A DNA stretch of 64,000 nucleotides from Cristatella mucedo (taxonomy: Eukaryota; Bryozoa; Phylactolaemata; Cristatellidae). Position 1 is the stretch's first letter. The number at the start of each line of letters is the position of its first letter. Positions 45,942 through 56,152 of this stretch are shown piece after piece. Below the pieces are notes generated by a model. That model had not been told where the DNA came from and made no database searches. It saw nothing but the letters and a program-made list of their open reading frames with translations. A program made the translations under genes and the position numbers. The stretch covers positions 2,470,001 through 2,534,000 of the forward strand of contig WPIO01000055.1 in the NCBI GenBank assembly GCA_009760855.2, written 5' to 3'.

Positions 45942-46015
45942 TTTACAGCAAATTTAAAGTGCCCAGAAAGAGATTAAGCTCTCCGAGGGTTCCAGAGCAC
46001 TTACTTGAATCGTAA
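45942..46015 (+). mobile_element. LINE-A tail-only copy, diverged
   Basis: TTTACAGCAAATTTAAAGTG, CCCAGAAAGAGATTAAGCTC, then TCCGAGGG. The end after the stem-loop is altered and has no ATT tail. Confidence 0.75.
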
Positions 46016-47292
46016 TCACTATTCCTATCGCCCTACTGCGATCTCGATGAAGCGGGCGCGGCGGAAGCAAGTCGCGTGGCAATGTGGTTCGGTAAAAAAT
46101 CGGAAAAGGAAAAACCAAGCAACGCACAAGTTCTGCGAGTAGCCGCTAGGGAGCGCTACCGTAGAGTTACGTTCAGACGCTACCCCATGTTGGACGCTAC
46201 GTTGGATGCTAGATTAGACGGTGAGTTAGAGCGAGGCTTACCCCCTTAGGAAAGGTGGAGGACTAATCTGGCTTGCAGCCGCCGAGCGCAGACGCGCGCA
46301 CAAGAGCGCGAAAGTCCGCGGGTCTCGCCGCGCCCACAATACGACGGCGCGTCGGGCCCGTCGGACTACGGCGACGTCGATCGGAAATGGAGCCGTCGAC
46401 CACACCAGCACTCTTCGCAAGACCCCCGCCTAGTCCGATCGAGCCGTCAGATCTCGCGTTAGAATGCGCTCGCAATACGCACCGGTCCGTTGCATGACAC
46501 CACGACGAGCGAAGCGACACTTCAGCATCGCGCAGCGTCGCGTCGCTCGCGCGATCCGTAACCGCACGATCCGTGCGGTGGCTGCCGCATCGCGCTGCGT
46601 GGTGTGCGTCGCCGCACGAGACGTCGCGCGTTCGCACACGTCCGGCGGGCGCGCCCGCGCTCTAAATTTTGAAGTTTCTCGCCCGTTATGCGGCGCCCGC
46701 CGGAGGCCCGGAGGCGAGTCGCCCTGTGGCGGGTCAGGCGGCGTCAGCGTCGTCGTAGCCACCCGACCAGCGGCGTCCGACTCGACACCGCTCGTCGACG
46801 TACGAGTGCGATAGTCTGGCGCCCAAGGAGCGCGGTCGCGGTAGTTAGCGTTGGTCGTTGTCGAAAGCGGAAGCTCGATCGTAGCTTCGGCGCGAGCCCC
46901 ACACTAGTGTCACGACGCCAGACTGGACGAAAGACACAAATCTCGCTCTCAGATGAGAATCGGCTCTGCGCCGCCGCCGCCGCCGCCGCCCAGGCACTGC
47001 CACTGTCCCAACTAGTGCGGGACGGCCCGTACTCGGTGTCGTCTTAAAGAAAAATGACGCGCGGCGCCCAAGCAAACGTCTCGCGACGCGGCCAGTTGTC
47101 GGCGCTGCGAGCGGCGCTCCGCGGAGCGAGCGGCGGACGCTGCGATGCGGCTGCTACCGGACACGCCGCCGCCGCCACCGCCACCACCGAACGCGCTTCC
47201 GTCGGGCGCGCGCGCGCGCGCGCGCAGCTCGAGTCGCGCATGCGCAGAGTCGCCGTCGCCGCCGTCGAAGCTCGTGCGACGGGGCGCTCGGC

Positions 47293-47401
<109 letters not shown>

Positions 47402-47639
47402 CAGCTGCGTGAGGCCCGGCGGCGCTGCACCGACTGGACGGCCTCGGGCGACGCCGGGCGCTGCGCCGGAGCGGACAATTGGAGGCCCGAAGCTGTGCCG
47501 CAGGCGTTGCGTCACGACTCGAAGCGTCGCATTAAAACGGGTGTAATTCAATAGAACGCGCCGCCGCTCGCCGCTGCTCGTTCCCGAGACTCGCGGCTGC
47601 GGCTCTCGCCTCTGGCGGTTCTGCCCCACCCCTCTGCCT

Positions 47640-48055
<416 letters not shown>

Positions 48056-48778
48056 TCCTGTCCGTCTCCGTGGTGTCGCCGAAACTCGACCGTCCCGCCC
48101 ATTTTAGCGGTACGTCGCTTCGGCGGCTGGAAGTCGGCGCGTCGAGTCGCTGTCGGAGAGCGTACGTCCTCCGCGCCTCACCCGCCGCAGCCGCAGCCGC
48201 AGCCGTCCGCGGCCGCGACCAGCTCGCAGATGACGCAAGCGCGCCCCCCCCCGCCCGGAGGGCGGCTACGCTCTCCGGCACATGCTAAGCAAATGGACAC
48301 AACTCCCAGCCGCCGAGCAGCTGCGAAAACATTAAAGTCATCGGCTTTGAGGATGCCGGCAGCGTGTGCGTCCCGTTTGCCCGGAAGCTATCGGCCGCGC
48401 TCGGCCGCTCGACCAATCGCGCGGCGTCGCCCGAGGGCGCAGCGTTTGGGAGCAACCGTCGGCGGCGGCGGCGGCGGCGCGAGGCCCGAAAACAGAGAGA
48501 GAGAGAGAGAGAAAGAGAGAGCGAAAGCTCCGCGGTGGATGCGTCGCGGCGCGCGGCCGTAGGTGCGCACGCGCAAACGCGCAATCGGTCGACAATGCGA
48601 CTTCTTGGCGAAAGCAGGTCGAGCGAGAGATTGGCCGGCGAGCGAGCGAGCGCGAGAGGGCGGGTGCGAAGCGCGGAGCGGAATGCCCGCGTCAGTACGG
48701 TAGGCCGCGTCAGCGGTCGCCCCGGGGCATCTCCGGCGAACCCGCCGCCGCCGCCGCCGCCGCCGCTGCAGTCTTGCG

Positions 48779-48786
48779 TATAAAAG
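48779..48786 (+). promoter_or_regulatory. TATA box, probable KCTD promoter
   Basis: Canonical TATAAAAG in an otherwise GC-rich stretch, 98 bp upstream of the first ATG of the KCTD model. Transcription would start near 48810. It also explains why the open frame upstream of the ATG need not be coding. Confidence 0.7.
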
Positions 48787-48884
48787 AGCTCGGGTGGCCG
48801 GCGGCCGGCCGTTGCAGCGGAGGAGCAGCGGCATCGCCTCGCTACCGCCTCTCGCTGGCACGCCGCGAGGGCTCGCGCGCGCGC

Positions 48885-49003
48885 ATGGTGCAGGACACGC
48901 TCGCTCGCCCGGGCTCGCGGCGACACGCTGACAGCGGGCAGCGCTGGCACGCCGACATGGCTGCGAGCGACATCGCCGAACCGCCGACTAAAATGGCCGC
49001 CCG
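48885..49003 (+). CDS. KCTD15: KCTD exon 1 (N-terminus, predicted)
   Basis: 39 codons plus two bases, from ATGGTGCAGGAC to GCCGCCCG before the donor GTAAGATG. No recognised domain. Support is the TATA box upstream, a strong donor and a frame that joins exon 2. Confidence 0.65.
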
Positions 49004-49305
49004 GTAAGATGACGCCACGCGACGCGCGCGCCCGCTGCTGCGACGCTGCGACGCGGCGGCGGCGGCGGCGCGCGCCCGCGCCGCCTCTGGAGCGGCCTTC
49101 GCCATCGCCCTTCCGCCCGCCGTGTCCTTTCGCCCGCCCGACAAACGACGCCGGCTCGACGTTGTCGTCGGACCGAGCTGCGGTGGCGGCCCCGCGCCGC
49201 CGCCGCGCGATCCGGCGCTCGTGCTGCTGGCGCCGTCCGCTCATCCGCCGCGCGGCGCTCACTCACTCCTGCACCGCGCTGCAGGGACTCGCCGACTGCC
49301 TCAGC

Positions 49306-49336
<31 letters not shown>

Positions 49337-50814
49337 GCGGCGGCGGCCGACTACGCGGTCGACGTGAAAGCGGTGGGCTTGCTGGGCACGCCCAGATACG
49401 GCGTCCGATCACCGGCCATGGCCATCGCGGGCGTGCCCGTGGCGGCCGTGCCCACCAAGCTGTCGGCGCCCGTGCACGTGGACGTCGGCGGCTGCGCCTA
49501 CACGTGCACGCTTGAGACGCTCACCAAGTAGGTGTGCCGCGCTCGCGCGCGCGCTTCCCCTCGCGACAGCCGGAGCTGGCGAGAGCGGGGCGGAGGCGAC
49601 GGGGGGGGGGGCGGCAGAGGGCCGAGGGGCTGACGGGAGCCACGAGCGGACGACGAGAGAATCGTCAGGCGCGCGCGCGCGCGAGCCGTCGTCGCCGCTG
49701 AATAACCCTATCGATTGGCTATCGCTCGCTCGAGCGGCGGCGGCGGCTCTCGGCGGTAGAATGCTCTTTCTTTCTCGTTCGCTCTCTCTCTCTCTGCACG
49801 GAGTAGCGAGTGCCGCTCGAGGCGTTCCGAATGGTTCGCCGCCGCCGCGTCCGCCGCCGGATCGCCTTCGGGCGCCCTGACTCCGCGCTTATCGGAATTC
49901 GAACGCGCGCGCGCGCGCGCGCCGCCTTCCCGCGGCCTCCGCGCGCGAAACTCGAATGCGTAGCCGGAAGACGGACGAAGGCGCGTCGCATCCGCGGCGG
50001 GCCGCCGCCGCGCGCGTACGGCGGCAGCCGCGCTTGCGTGCGCGCCTGCCGAGCGGCGGCGCGAGTCGCCATTGGTTCCGCCGCGCGTCGCGGGCGGGCT
50101 GCGTCCGTCGGTAGCGGCCCGCTCGGCTGCTTTCATTGCGAAAAGGCTGGAGGACGCAGCGCTGGAGCACAATTCCGCGTTTTGTCTCAGCGCTCGCTGA
50201 TCAATTAGGACAGGCGCGGACGCTTGCACCGCCGGCTATTTACGTAATGCTCCTTGCAACAGATGTAGAAATAATCGAGTCAAACTCGTCGTCCCGTTCA
50301 TTGTCTGCTCCTTTCACGACTCGCCAGACAGCGAGCGGTCCGCACGGAGGCCGCAGCCGCGTCGGCCGAGCGCACGACGCGCTCGGCCTGAGCCGCGCGC
50401 TCTTTCCCTCTCTGTCTCTCTCTCCCTGTCTCTTTCTCTCTCTCTCTTTCTGGTCAGGCTCTTGATCGCCGCATCGGACTGCCAACGCGCACCTACCGGG
50501 TGGCACTCGTCCAGGCCGTTGGCTGCTGCTCGGTACCGCACCGCCGCAGCGGCGTTCCCCCTGGGCGTAATAATAGCGGATGAGGGCATCGTGAGTGCCG
50601 CGCCAATTCCGCACCGGCTAGCCCTGGGCTAGAGCGCCCGGGCCCGCGGGCGCAGCAAACGAGTGCGAGTTCACGTGGCGGAGTGATAAACACACACTGG
50701 GACTCTCCCCTCGCAGCGTGGGCCTCTCTCTTCATCTCTCCCTCTCTCCACCTCTTTCTTTGCCTCTCTCTCTCTCTCTTCCTCTCCCTTTCTCTCTGTG
50801 TGTCTCTGTCTGTC

Positions 50815-50865
<51 letters not shown>

Positions 50866-52146
50866 ATTAGTGTCTCCCTCAGTCCGTCTGTCTCTCTCCC
50901 CCTTCATTCTTCTCTCTCTCTCGCCTCTCTTTCCTCTCTCTCGCTCTCTCACTCTCTTTCTCTCGCTCCCCCCTCTCTCTCTTTCTAGCTTTCTCTGTCG
51001 CTTTCTCTGTCTCTGCCTCTCTGTCTCTCTCCGTCTCTCTGTCTCCGTCTCTCTTTGTATCCGTCTATCTCTGCCTTTCTGTCTCTCTCCGTCTCTCTGT
51101 TTCTGTTTCTGTCTCTCTTTTTATTGCCCACCGGTCTAGCTGCCGTGAACCCGCTCTGCGCCTAGTCGGCCGGGGGCGTTTGCCTTGCGGCCGGTCGAAT
51201 GAAGAACGCGCCCTGCACCCTGCTCTCCGCTCCGTCGCTCCTCTCGCAGCCGCCGCTTCCCGGGCCATGCGCCCGCAGATCGGCGCAGGCGGCTACGAGT
51301 GCGGCGCATGCGCGCGCGAGCGCTAGGCAGTCGCCGCATCCGGTGCGACAGAGTGGCTCCACGCGTTCCGTCGTTTGTCGCAGGTACGAGGACTCGAGGC
51401 TGGCGAAGCTGTTCAACGGCACCATACCGATCGTGCTCGACACGCTGAAGCAGCAGTACTTCATCGATCGCGACGGCCGAGTGTTTCGTCACGTGCTCAA
51501 CTTCCTGCGCACCGGTCAGCTCTGCCTGCCGGACAACTTCGGCGAGCTGGACATTCTGTACGAAGAGGTCAAGTTCTACGAAATAGAGCCGCTTCTGCAA
51601 GCGCTCAAGGACTACCGCCGTCGGAAGTTCGCCACCGGCGGCGGAGGCGCCGGCTGCCGCGGCTGCTGCTGCGGCGGCGGCGGCGGAGGCGGAGGCGGCG
51701 GAGGCGGCGGAGGCGGAGGCGAGTGCTGCTCGTCGCCGGCGAAGGCTAACGGCGCCGAGCCGACGGCCTCTACCGCGGCGGCGGCGGCGGCGACGGCGGC
51801 AGCGGCTGGCTCGGTGACGACGAGCGCCACCTACCGGTGCGTCGCGGTCAGCATAAGTCCGGACCTGGGAGAGCGCATCTATCTAAGCGGCGAGAGGGAC
51901 ACGATCGAGTCGGTCTTTCCCGAGCTGAGAGCCGCCCTCGTCGACTCGCGCAATTCCGGCTGGCTCCTGGACAGCAGTCACGTGATTCGATTCCCAGTCA
52001 ACGGCTTCTGCAAGCTCAACTCGATCCAGGTGTCGCAGCGGCTGCTCAACGAGGACTTCGAAGTGAAGGCCTCGACCGGCGGCGGGGTCGAGGGTCAGCA
52101 GTTCAGCGAATACCTGTTCGCCAAGCGGTGCGGCCCTCCGCGTTGA
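48885..52146 (+). CDS. KCTD15: KCTD1/KCTD15-type BTB domain protein, 3-exon model
   Basis: KCTD1 and KCTD15 are nuclear BTB proteins that oligomerise and repress transcription, notably by binding AP-2. The model joins 48885-49003, 49285-49527 and 51384-52146 (1125 nt, 374 aa), with GT-AG junctions in phase. Residues ~101-202 are the T1/BTB domain (APVHVDVGG, LFNGTIPIVLDTLKQQYFID, VLNFLRTGQLCLPDNF). Residues ~203-270 are a Gly/Cys/Ala-rich linker. Residues 271-374 are the family C-terminal domain (PDLGERIYLSGE, HVIRFPVNGFCKLNSIQV, STGGGVEGQQFSEYLF). RSPA before the BTB domain also matches vertebrates. Exons 2-3 are secure; exon 1 rests on the TATA box, ATG, donor and phase. Human KCTD1/15 are about 257-283 aa; the extra length is the N-terminal Ala-rich stretch and the linker. 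The symbol denotes the KCTD1/15 ancestor, not a specific paralogue. Confidence 0.93.
49285..49527 (+). CDS. KCTD15: KCTD exon 2 (poly-Ala, RSPA, start of BTB)
   Basis: Acceptor CGCGCTGCAG; it encodes DSPTAS, 15 Ala residues, then YGVRSPAMAIAGVP and LSAPVHVDVGGCAYTCTLET. It ends CACCAA before the donor GTAGGT, the same position as in vertebrate KCTD1/15 (LTK/Y). An internal ATG at 49418 would give a 290-residue alternative. Confidence 0.88.
49528..51383 (+). other. KCTD intron 2
   Basis: 1.86 kb, GC-rich at first, with alternating (CG)n near 49905-49922 and a long CT/CTGT microsatellite from about 50400 to 51130. No repeats of the LINE/SINE families. Confidence 0.9.
50700..51130. repeat. (CT)n / (CTGT)n microsatellite in KCTD intron
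   Basis: Irregular CT dinucleotides with a (TGTC)n core at about 50808-50857. It forms a long pyrimidine tract upstream of the 3' splice site. Confidence 0.95.
51384..52146 (+). CDS. KCTD15: KCTD exon 3 (BTB and C-terminal domain)
   Basis: Acceptor GTTTGTCGCAG. It encodes YEDSRLAKLFNGTIPIVLDT onward, the Gly/Cys/Ala linker (51637-51834) and the C-terminal domain ending FAKRCGPPR, stop TGA. The family's extended C-terminal tail is absent. Confidence 0.97.
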
Positions 52147-52400
52147 GCCGTCGGCGGCGGCGGTCACGCTCGCTGCGGCGGCGGCTGCGGCGGCGGCGGC
52201 GGCCAGCGTGCCGCAGCGACTGGAGCGGAGCGGGACGGGACGGGGCGTCACGCCTCGGGCGATAGACGGCGTGGGAGTGGCGGCGTCAGTTCAGAGCTTC
52301 TTTGTCGCGCCAAAAAGACGGACCACACGGACTCGTCGCTTTGCTCGTCGTGACTTTCAAAGCTTCTGTGTATTTATACGGTCAATAAATTGACTCCACG
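52147..52400 (+). other. KCTD 3' UTR
   Basis: A short GC-rich trailer. (GGC)n-type sequence follows the stop and composition falls toward the poly(A) signal. Confidence 0.8.
52384..52389 (+). terminator. Poly(A) signal AATAAA for KCTD
   Basis: Canonical hexamer 238 bp after the stop codon, in a locally AT-rich stretch (TTTATACGGTCAATAAATTG). Confidence 0.85.
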
Positions 52401-52926
52401 CGGGCGCAGCTCTCAGCTTGCTCCGCGGTGGCTCACTTTCGGACCCCGCCGCCGCCACTGCTGCTCACATCCGGTGCCTAAATGCGCATGCGTCGGCGTG
52501 GGCCGCCGCAACGTGACTATTCGATCGCTCGCCGCCCGCCAGAGCTCCATTTGCAATCTAGGTCTGCAGGCTACGAAAAAGGAGTCCGAATGTCTCGACA
52601 CTCGCACGAGCTACAGCTCGTCCAGCGACAGACAACGATTCCGCCAAATCCACGTTGTGTGTGAGCACACAGTGTGTGAGCACATCGGCAGCAGCAGCAA
52701 AGCTGCTGCTGCCGCCGCCGCCGCTCGTTTGGCGCCGATAGTGATTCGGGGATATCGCTGGTGTCAAGGTGCCTTGGCCTTGATTGTCGGTACAGTGTGC
52801 TCAGACTGCCACTGGTGGCAGTCTATCTGATGATTTAATTGGCTTCGAACCAAGGTAAAATAATCCTGAACTATAGATTGCATAAGCCAAGAGGTCATGC
52901 ATATCAGTCACTCGAGCAACTATCTT
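52401..52926. other. Spacer after KCTD
   Basis: No gene is recognised. A short GCAGCAGCAGCAAAGCTGCTGCTGC inverted repeat lies near 52688-52712. Confidence 0.5.
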
Positions 52927-53790
52927 AATAATAATGATTATAATACATTTATATAGCACCATCATAGAACTCAATCTCTTTCTAGGCACTTCACGTATGC
53001 TGCAAAGGAAGCATGGTCGAATGGTTAGTGGTGGCATGTTTAATGACAACAAGCATAACATGGTTAGGGGTAACATGCATATGGCCACTATGCAAGTATT
53101 GCTAGTGGCAGCATGCACAGTATCAGCACGCATAAGCACATAAAGGACGAATCACAGGGACCCACTACATGATGCGATAAATAGATGCGGTTTTAGCTTC
53201 TTTTTAAATATCGTCAAGTCAGGGGATGTCGTGATGCAAGTCGGGAGTGAGTTCCAGGCTTTGGGAGCATACGAACAAAAGGTACGGTCTCCAAAGGTTT
53301 TGAGGTTCGTACGAGGTATGGCTGAACGATTTGAGTCAGAACAATGGGTTGTTTGATTCTTCGCCTGGTGGGGGAGTAGTTCTGATAGATAGGCTGGAGC
53401 CAGAGACTGAAGAGACCTTAAAGTAAGTGACAGAATCTTGAAATCGATGTGCTGCTTGACTGTTAGCTAGTACAGGTCGGCGAGAAGTAGTGTGATATGG
53501 CATCTGCGACACTCACATGAGCCAAGCCTGGCTGCCGAGTTTTGCACCAACTGTAAGCGACTGATTGCACAGGCCGGTAGGTGAGCCGTGATGGCACACT
53601 AGGTAAGGCGGTTGCTTTTCACGACCTCGGTCCCGAGGTCGTGGGTTCGATTCCTGCGGTGGGCGATTCTGTATCGCCACTGCAAGCGGTGGTGATAGCC
53701 GTAAAGGCTCTTCTGTCGCTATACAAAAAGAGGCTGTTTAATCAGCTAGGATTAGCAAGCAGTGAGTTACAGAATTATCTACGGGTGATA
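52927..53790 (-). mobile_element. LINE-A copy interrupted by SINE-1
   Basis: Tail TAATAATAATGATTATAATA, a diverged stem-loop, the 3' UTR (TAACATGGTTAGGGGTAACA) and C-terminal RT coding remnants, up to ACAGGCCGGTAG at 53580. After the SINE the host resumes with AGCAAGCAGTGAGTTACAG, as in the uninterrupted copies at 6.47 and 58.75 kb. Confidence 0.92.
53581..53753 (+). mobile_element. SINE-1 reference copy, full length, nested in LINE-A
   Basis: The best-preserved SINE-1: GTGAGCCGTGATGGCACACT, a perfect 11-bp hairpin CACGACCTCGG-TC-CCGAGGTCGTG, B box GGGTTCGATTCC, a second hairpin ATCGCCACTGC/GCGGTGGTGAT, a small AGCC/GGCT hairpin, and the end GAGGCTGTTTAATCAGCT. It is inserted in an older LINE, which gives relative age and both borders. 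Confidence 0.95.
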
Positions 53791-54291
53791 TGGATCATTG
53801 CTCCTCAGTGACTGATATGGATCACTGTTCCCAAGCTTCTAACGGGCACCGTAATGAGACGAGTGCACGCTACGGCAGCAGCAGCAGCAGTAGCAGCAAC
53901 AGCAGCCAGTAGAAGCAAGATTGAAGGCTCTCTTGAGTGTGCGTTCGTTTCATTCACTCATTTTCATTCGTCATTACATGCTGTATGTGCAGGTGCAAAT
54001 GCAATGAAGGCTTAGCAAATGGGGAGTTGGACGGCGATAGGTCGGGTCACACAATCGTGGAAAGGGTCAGATAACTCTGGATGAGTCAGAGAATCACGGG
54101 GTGGGTCAGAGAATCACCGAGGCCTTAAGGATTGGTGAATACGACGTGGCAGATAAGACGTGGCAGTATAGGGAAAGAGGGCCAGAGCAATGAAGCATGG
54201 CGCCGGAAAGTTTGAGGAGAGTTTACATATAAAGATCAGGAAACCTCATTGAACATGTCAGGATTCTCACGTGTGTGAATATGCCATTCCA
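53791..54291. other. Unassigned spacer
   Basis: Contains an interrupted (CAG)n at about 53875-53905 and repeats of GGGTCAGA(G/T)AA near 54060-54115. No gene is recognised. Confidence 0.5.
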
Positions 54292-54467
54292 CAAGCTGAT
54301 TTAACGGCCTCTTTTCTATGGCGACAGAAGAGCCTTCAGACGGCCATCGCCATCGCTTGCAGCAGGAAGAAAGGATCGCCCACCATGGGATTCGAACCCA
54401 CGTGACCTCGGGACCGAGATCGTGAAAAGCAACCGCCTTACCCAGTGTGCGCCATCACGGCTCACTA
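54292..54467 (-). mobile_element. SINE-1 copy
   Basis: AAGCTGATTTAACGGCC, TGGCGACAGAAGAGCC, GATCGCCCACCATGGGATTC, the hairpin GACCTCGGGACCGAGATCGT, then CCATCACGGCTCAC at the 5' end. Confidence 0.92.
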
Positions 54468-54647
54468 ACAAATTTCACGCCTTTGCAAACTCGCTCTCCC
54501 CGACTGTGTAATGTGTAACGTGTAGCGGTCGGGACGATGATGAATGTGATCCTACAATGTAATCATGTAATCGTGTGTAATGTGTATAGTCATTCATCGC
54601 CATCTGTAGCTCCACAACGTCTAAGAGACTAAGCTAGACCAAGCACG

Positions 54648-54686
54648 CCGAGCTGGTTTGGTCCAGCGGTTAAGATGCTCGCCCCG
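54648..54686 (+). mobile_element. SINE-2, 5' fragment
   Basis: GCCGAGCTGGTTTGGTCCAG, CGGTTAAGATGCTCGCCCC: the A-box part only. It is joined directly to the SPIN-like copy C. Confidence 0.75.
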
Positions 54687-54861
54687 ACCTTCCTAATGCC
54701 GCGACCGTTTGATACAGTTCCTCATGTTGTGGCTACCCACAAATATGATATTATTGTGTGCAAAATGTGAAAGTGCGTGTTTTCCGATGGTCTTAGGCGA
54801 CCCCTGTGAGTGTGTCGTTCGGCACCCAGAGGGTTCGCGACCCACAGGTTGCTAACTGGTC
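54687..54861 (-). mobile_element. SPIN-like non-autonomous hAT, copy C
   Basis: ACCTTCCTAATGCCGCGACC, CAGTTCCTCATGTTGTGG, TTTTCCGATGGTCTTAGGCG, a degraded palindrome, then GACCCACAGGTTGCTAACTG. Same orientation as copy A. The left terminus is lost at the SINE-2 junction. Confidence 0.85.
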
Positions 54862-55088
54862 TAGTCAGCGTAACCGGATGCTGGAGTAAGCACGAAACTG
54901 GTTTGCATAACCAAATAAAGTTTGGCTACTATTGTTTTGTCACTATTGGTTTCTTGATACAATTCACTCTCATACTGTTGCACTATGAACCTGAGTTGTC
55001 ACTCACGCTAACCGTACGCGCTCAACTTGGCTGCTTGTCAAGTCTTCGCGAACCTAGACGCGTAGTTACCGCGTTAAAATTATGATCC
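54862..55088. other. Spacer before tRNA-Glu
   Basis: I see no gene or repeat. Confidence 0.5.
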
Positions 55089-55092
55089 AAAA
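55089..55092 (-). terminator. Pol III terminator of tRNA-Glu
   Basis: Four T residues on the minus strand, three bases after the 3' end of the tRNA: the minimal Pol III stop. Confidence 0.8.
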
Positions 55093-55094
55093 GA

Positions 55095-55166
55095 TTCCCT
55101 AGCGGGGAATCGAACCCCGGCCACGGCGGTGAGAGCGCCGGATCCTAGCCACTAGACCACTAGGGA
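55095..55166 (-). tRNA. tRNA-Glu (anticodon CTC)
   Basis: A 72-nt cloverleaf on the minus strand. The acceptor stem TCCCTAG pairs with CTAGGGA, followed by discriminator A. The D-arm/A box is TGGTCTAGTGGCTAGGA. The anticodon arm is CGGCG-CTCTCAC-CGCCG with anticodon CTC. The T arm is CCGGGGTTCGATTCCCCGC, with B box GGTTCGATTCC. There is no intron. It matches the conserved animal nuclear tRNA-Glu and, unlike the SINEs, has all stems paired and a T-run terminator, so it is probably functional. Confidence 0.97.
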
Positions 55167-55185
55167 TTACGGTGTCGTATAGGAA

Positions 55186-55232
55186 TACTATAATAATATT
55201 ATAGTAATAATATTATATTATAATAATATTAC
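55186..55232. repeat. AT-rich palindromic cluster (TAATATTA)n
   Basis: Overlapping TAATATTA and TATAATAATATTATA palindromes just upstream of the tRNA-Glu gene. It may be a decayed ATT tail. Confidence 0.7.
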
Positions 55233-55235
55233 AAA

Positions 55236-55705
55236 GTTGAGCATCTGCGAAACTAGCCCACCGCGAGATACTGGCGAGCGGCAGCGGGAGGCTAGTGAGA
55301 GACTTATGAAAATCATTTTGTACCAGCTCTATGGATAGGGATATCCTCAAACAGTTACTGGCGCGCAGCGTTCTCTGAGCGAATTGGAGTACGCGGTGCC
55401 CGACTTCGCTGCACCGGCCAGCGCCGGGCAGCCGAACTAAGAAGCAGCCGGATGTGCCAGACCCCTCTCTCCTGCCGCTTCGCGTTGTAGCTAGCTTTTT
55501 GCTGATCGGCGGACATTTTGAGAGAACTATCGCTCCGTGCGCGCAGATGGTGCCGAACTCAGCTGGTGCGGCCACGGTGACGCCGGCATCGCTGCGCTGT
55601 AGCGAGTAGCGAGCGCCCCTAGCGGTCGAACGACGACCGGCTCCGCGGCGAGGAAAGAGGGTAGAGAGATGGCGGCTGCTCGGCGGGCCGACGCTATAAG
55701 TAGTG
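55236..55705. other. Unassigned region
   Basis: Moderately GC-rich; the longest ORF is minus-strand and featureless. No gene is recognised. Confidence 0.45.
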
Positions 55706-55842
55706 TCTATAGCTGACTTAGCGGCCTCGCTTACGCGGTACACGGCAACAGACGAGCCTCCAAAATCTATCATCACCGCCACCTGTAGTCGGCAATGCAG
55801 GATTATTACCCGCTGTACGACTCGAACCCAATACCGACGCAC
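55706..55842 (-). mobile_element. SINE-1 copy, strongly diverged
   Basis: ATAGCTGACTTAGCGGCCTC, GGCAACAGACGAGCC, ATCACCGCCACCTGTAGTCG, CGACTCGAACCCAATACC. The order and spacing follow SINE-1 but with many changes. Confidence 0.7.
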
Positions 55843-56152
55843 GTCGCGACGTCCCCTGACGGCATTTAAAAAAAGCAGCTCGCAAAGCACCTGCTCATTA
55901 CAGCATTGGGCGGGTCTTTGCGATTCGTCATTCGTGTCCACGTGCACCTGCTTACACCGTGCCTGCTGCTTGCGGCTGTTACCACCAAACATTCGGTATT
56001 GCTTTACATGCAGCATCTGTACATTCTGCCTATTATTACTATTTTTATCTGGCTACCGAGGGTGCGCCTGCAGCAAATGTAAAGTGCTTAGACAGAGACC
56101 GCGTTCTCTAAGGGCGCTACATCAAGTGTATTATTATCATTATTATTATTAA
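55843..56152 (+). mobile_element. LINE-A 3' end, diverged
   Basis: CGTCCCCTGACGGCATTTAA (end of the RT ORF), a diverged 3' UTR, TGCAGCAAATGTAAAGTGC, the stem-loop, then ATTATTATCATTATTATTATT. Confidence 0.85.

Noticed and set aside
48285-49262. 325-codon minus-strand ORF overlapping the KCTD 5' region
   Set aside because: Arg/Ala/Ser-rich GC-driven shadow frame with no domain, antisense to a better-supported TATA box, ATG and splice model.
53581-53680. SINE-1 5' half as a genuine tRNA gene
   Set aside because: It has a B box, but the acceptor stem does not pair, there is no T-run terminator at the expected place, and many near-identical dispersed copies exist.
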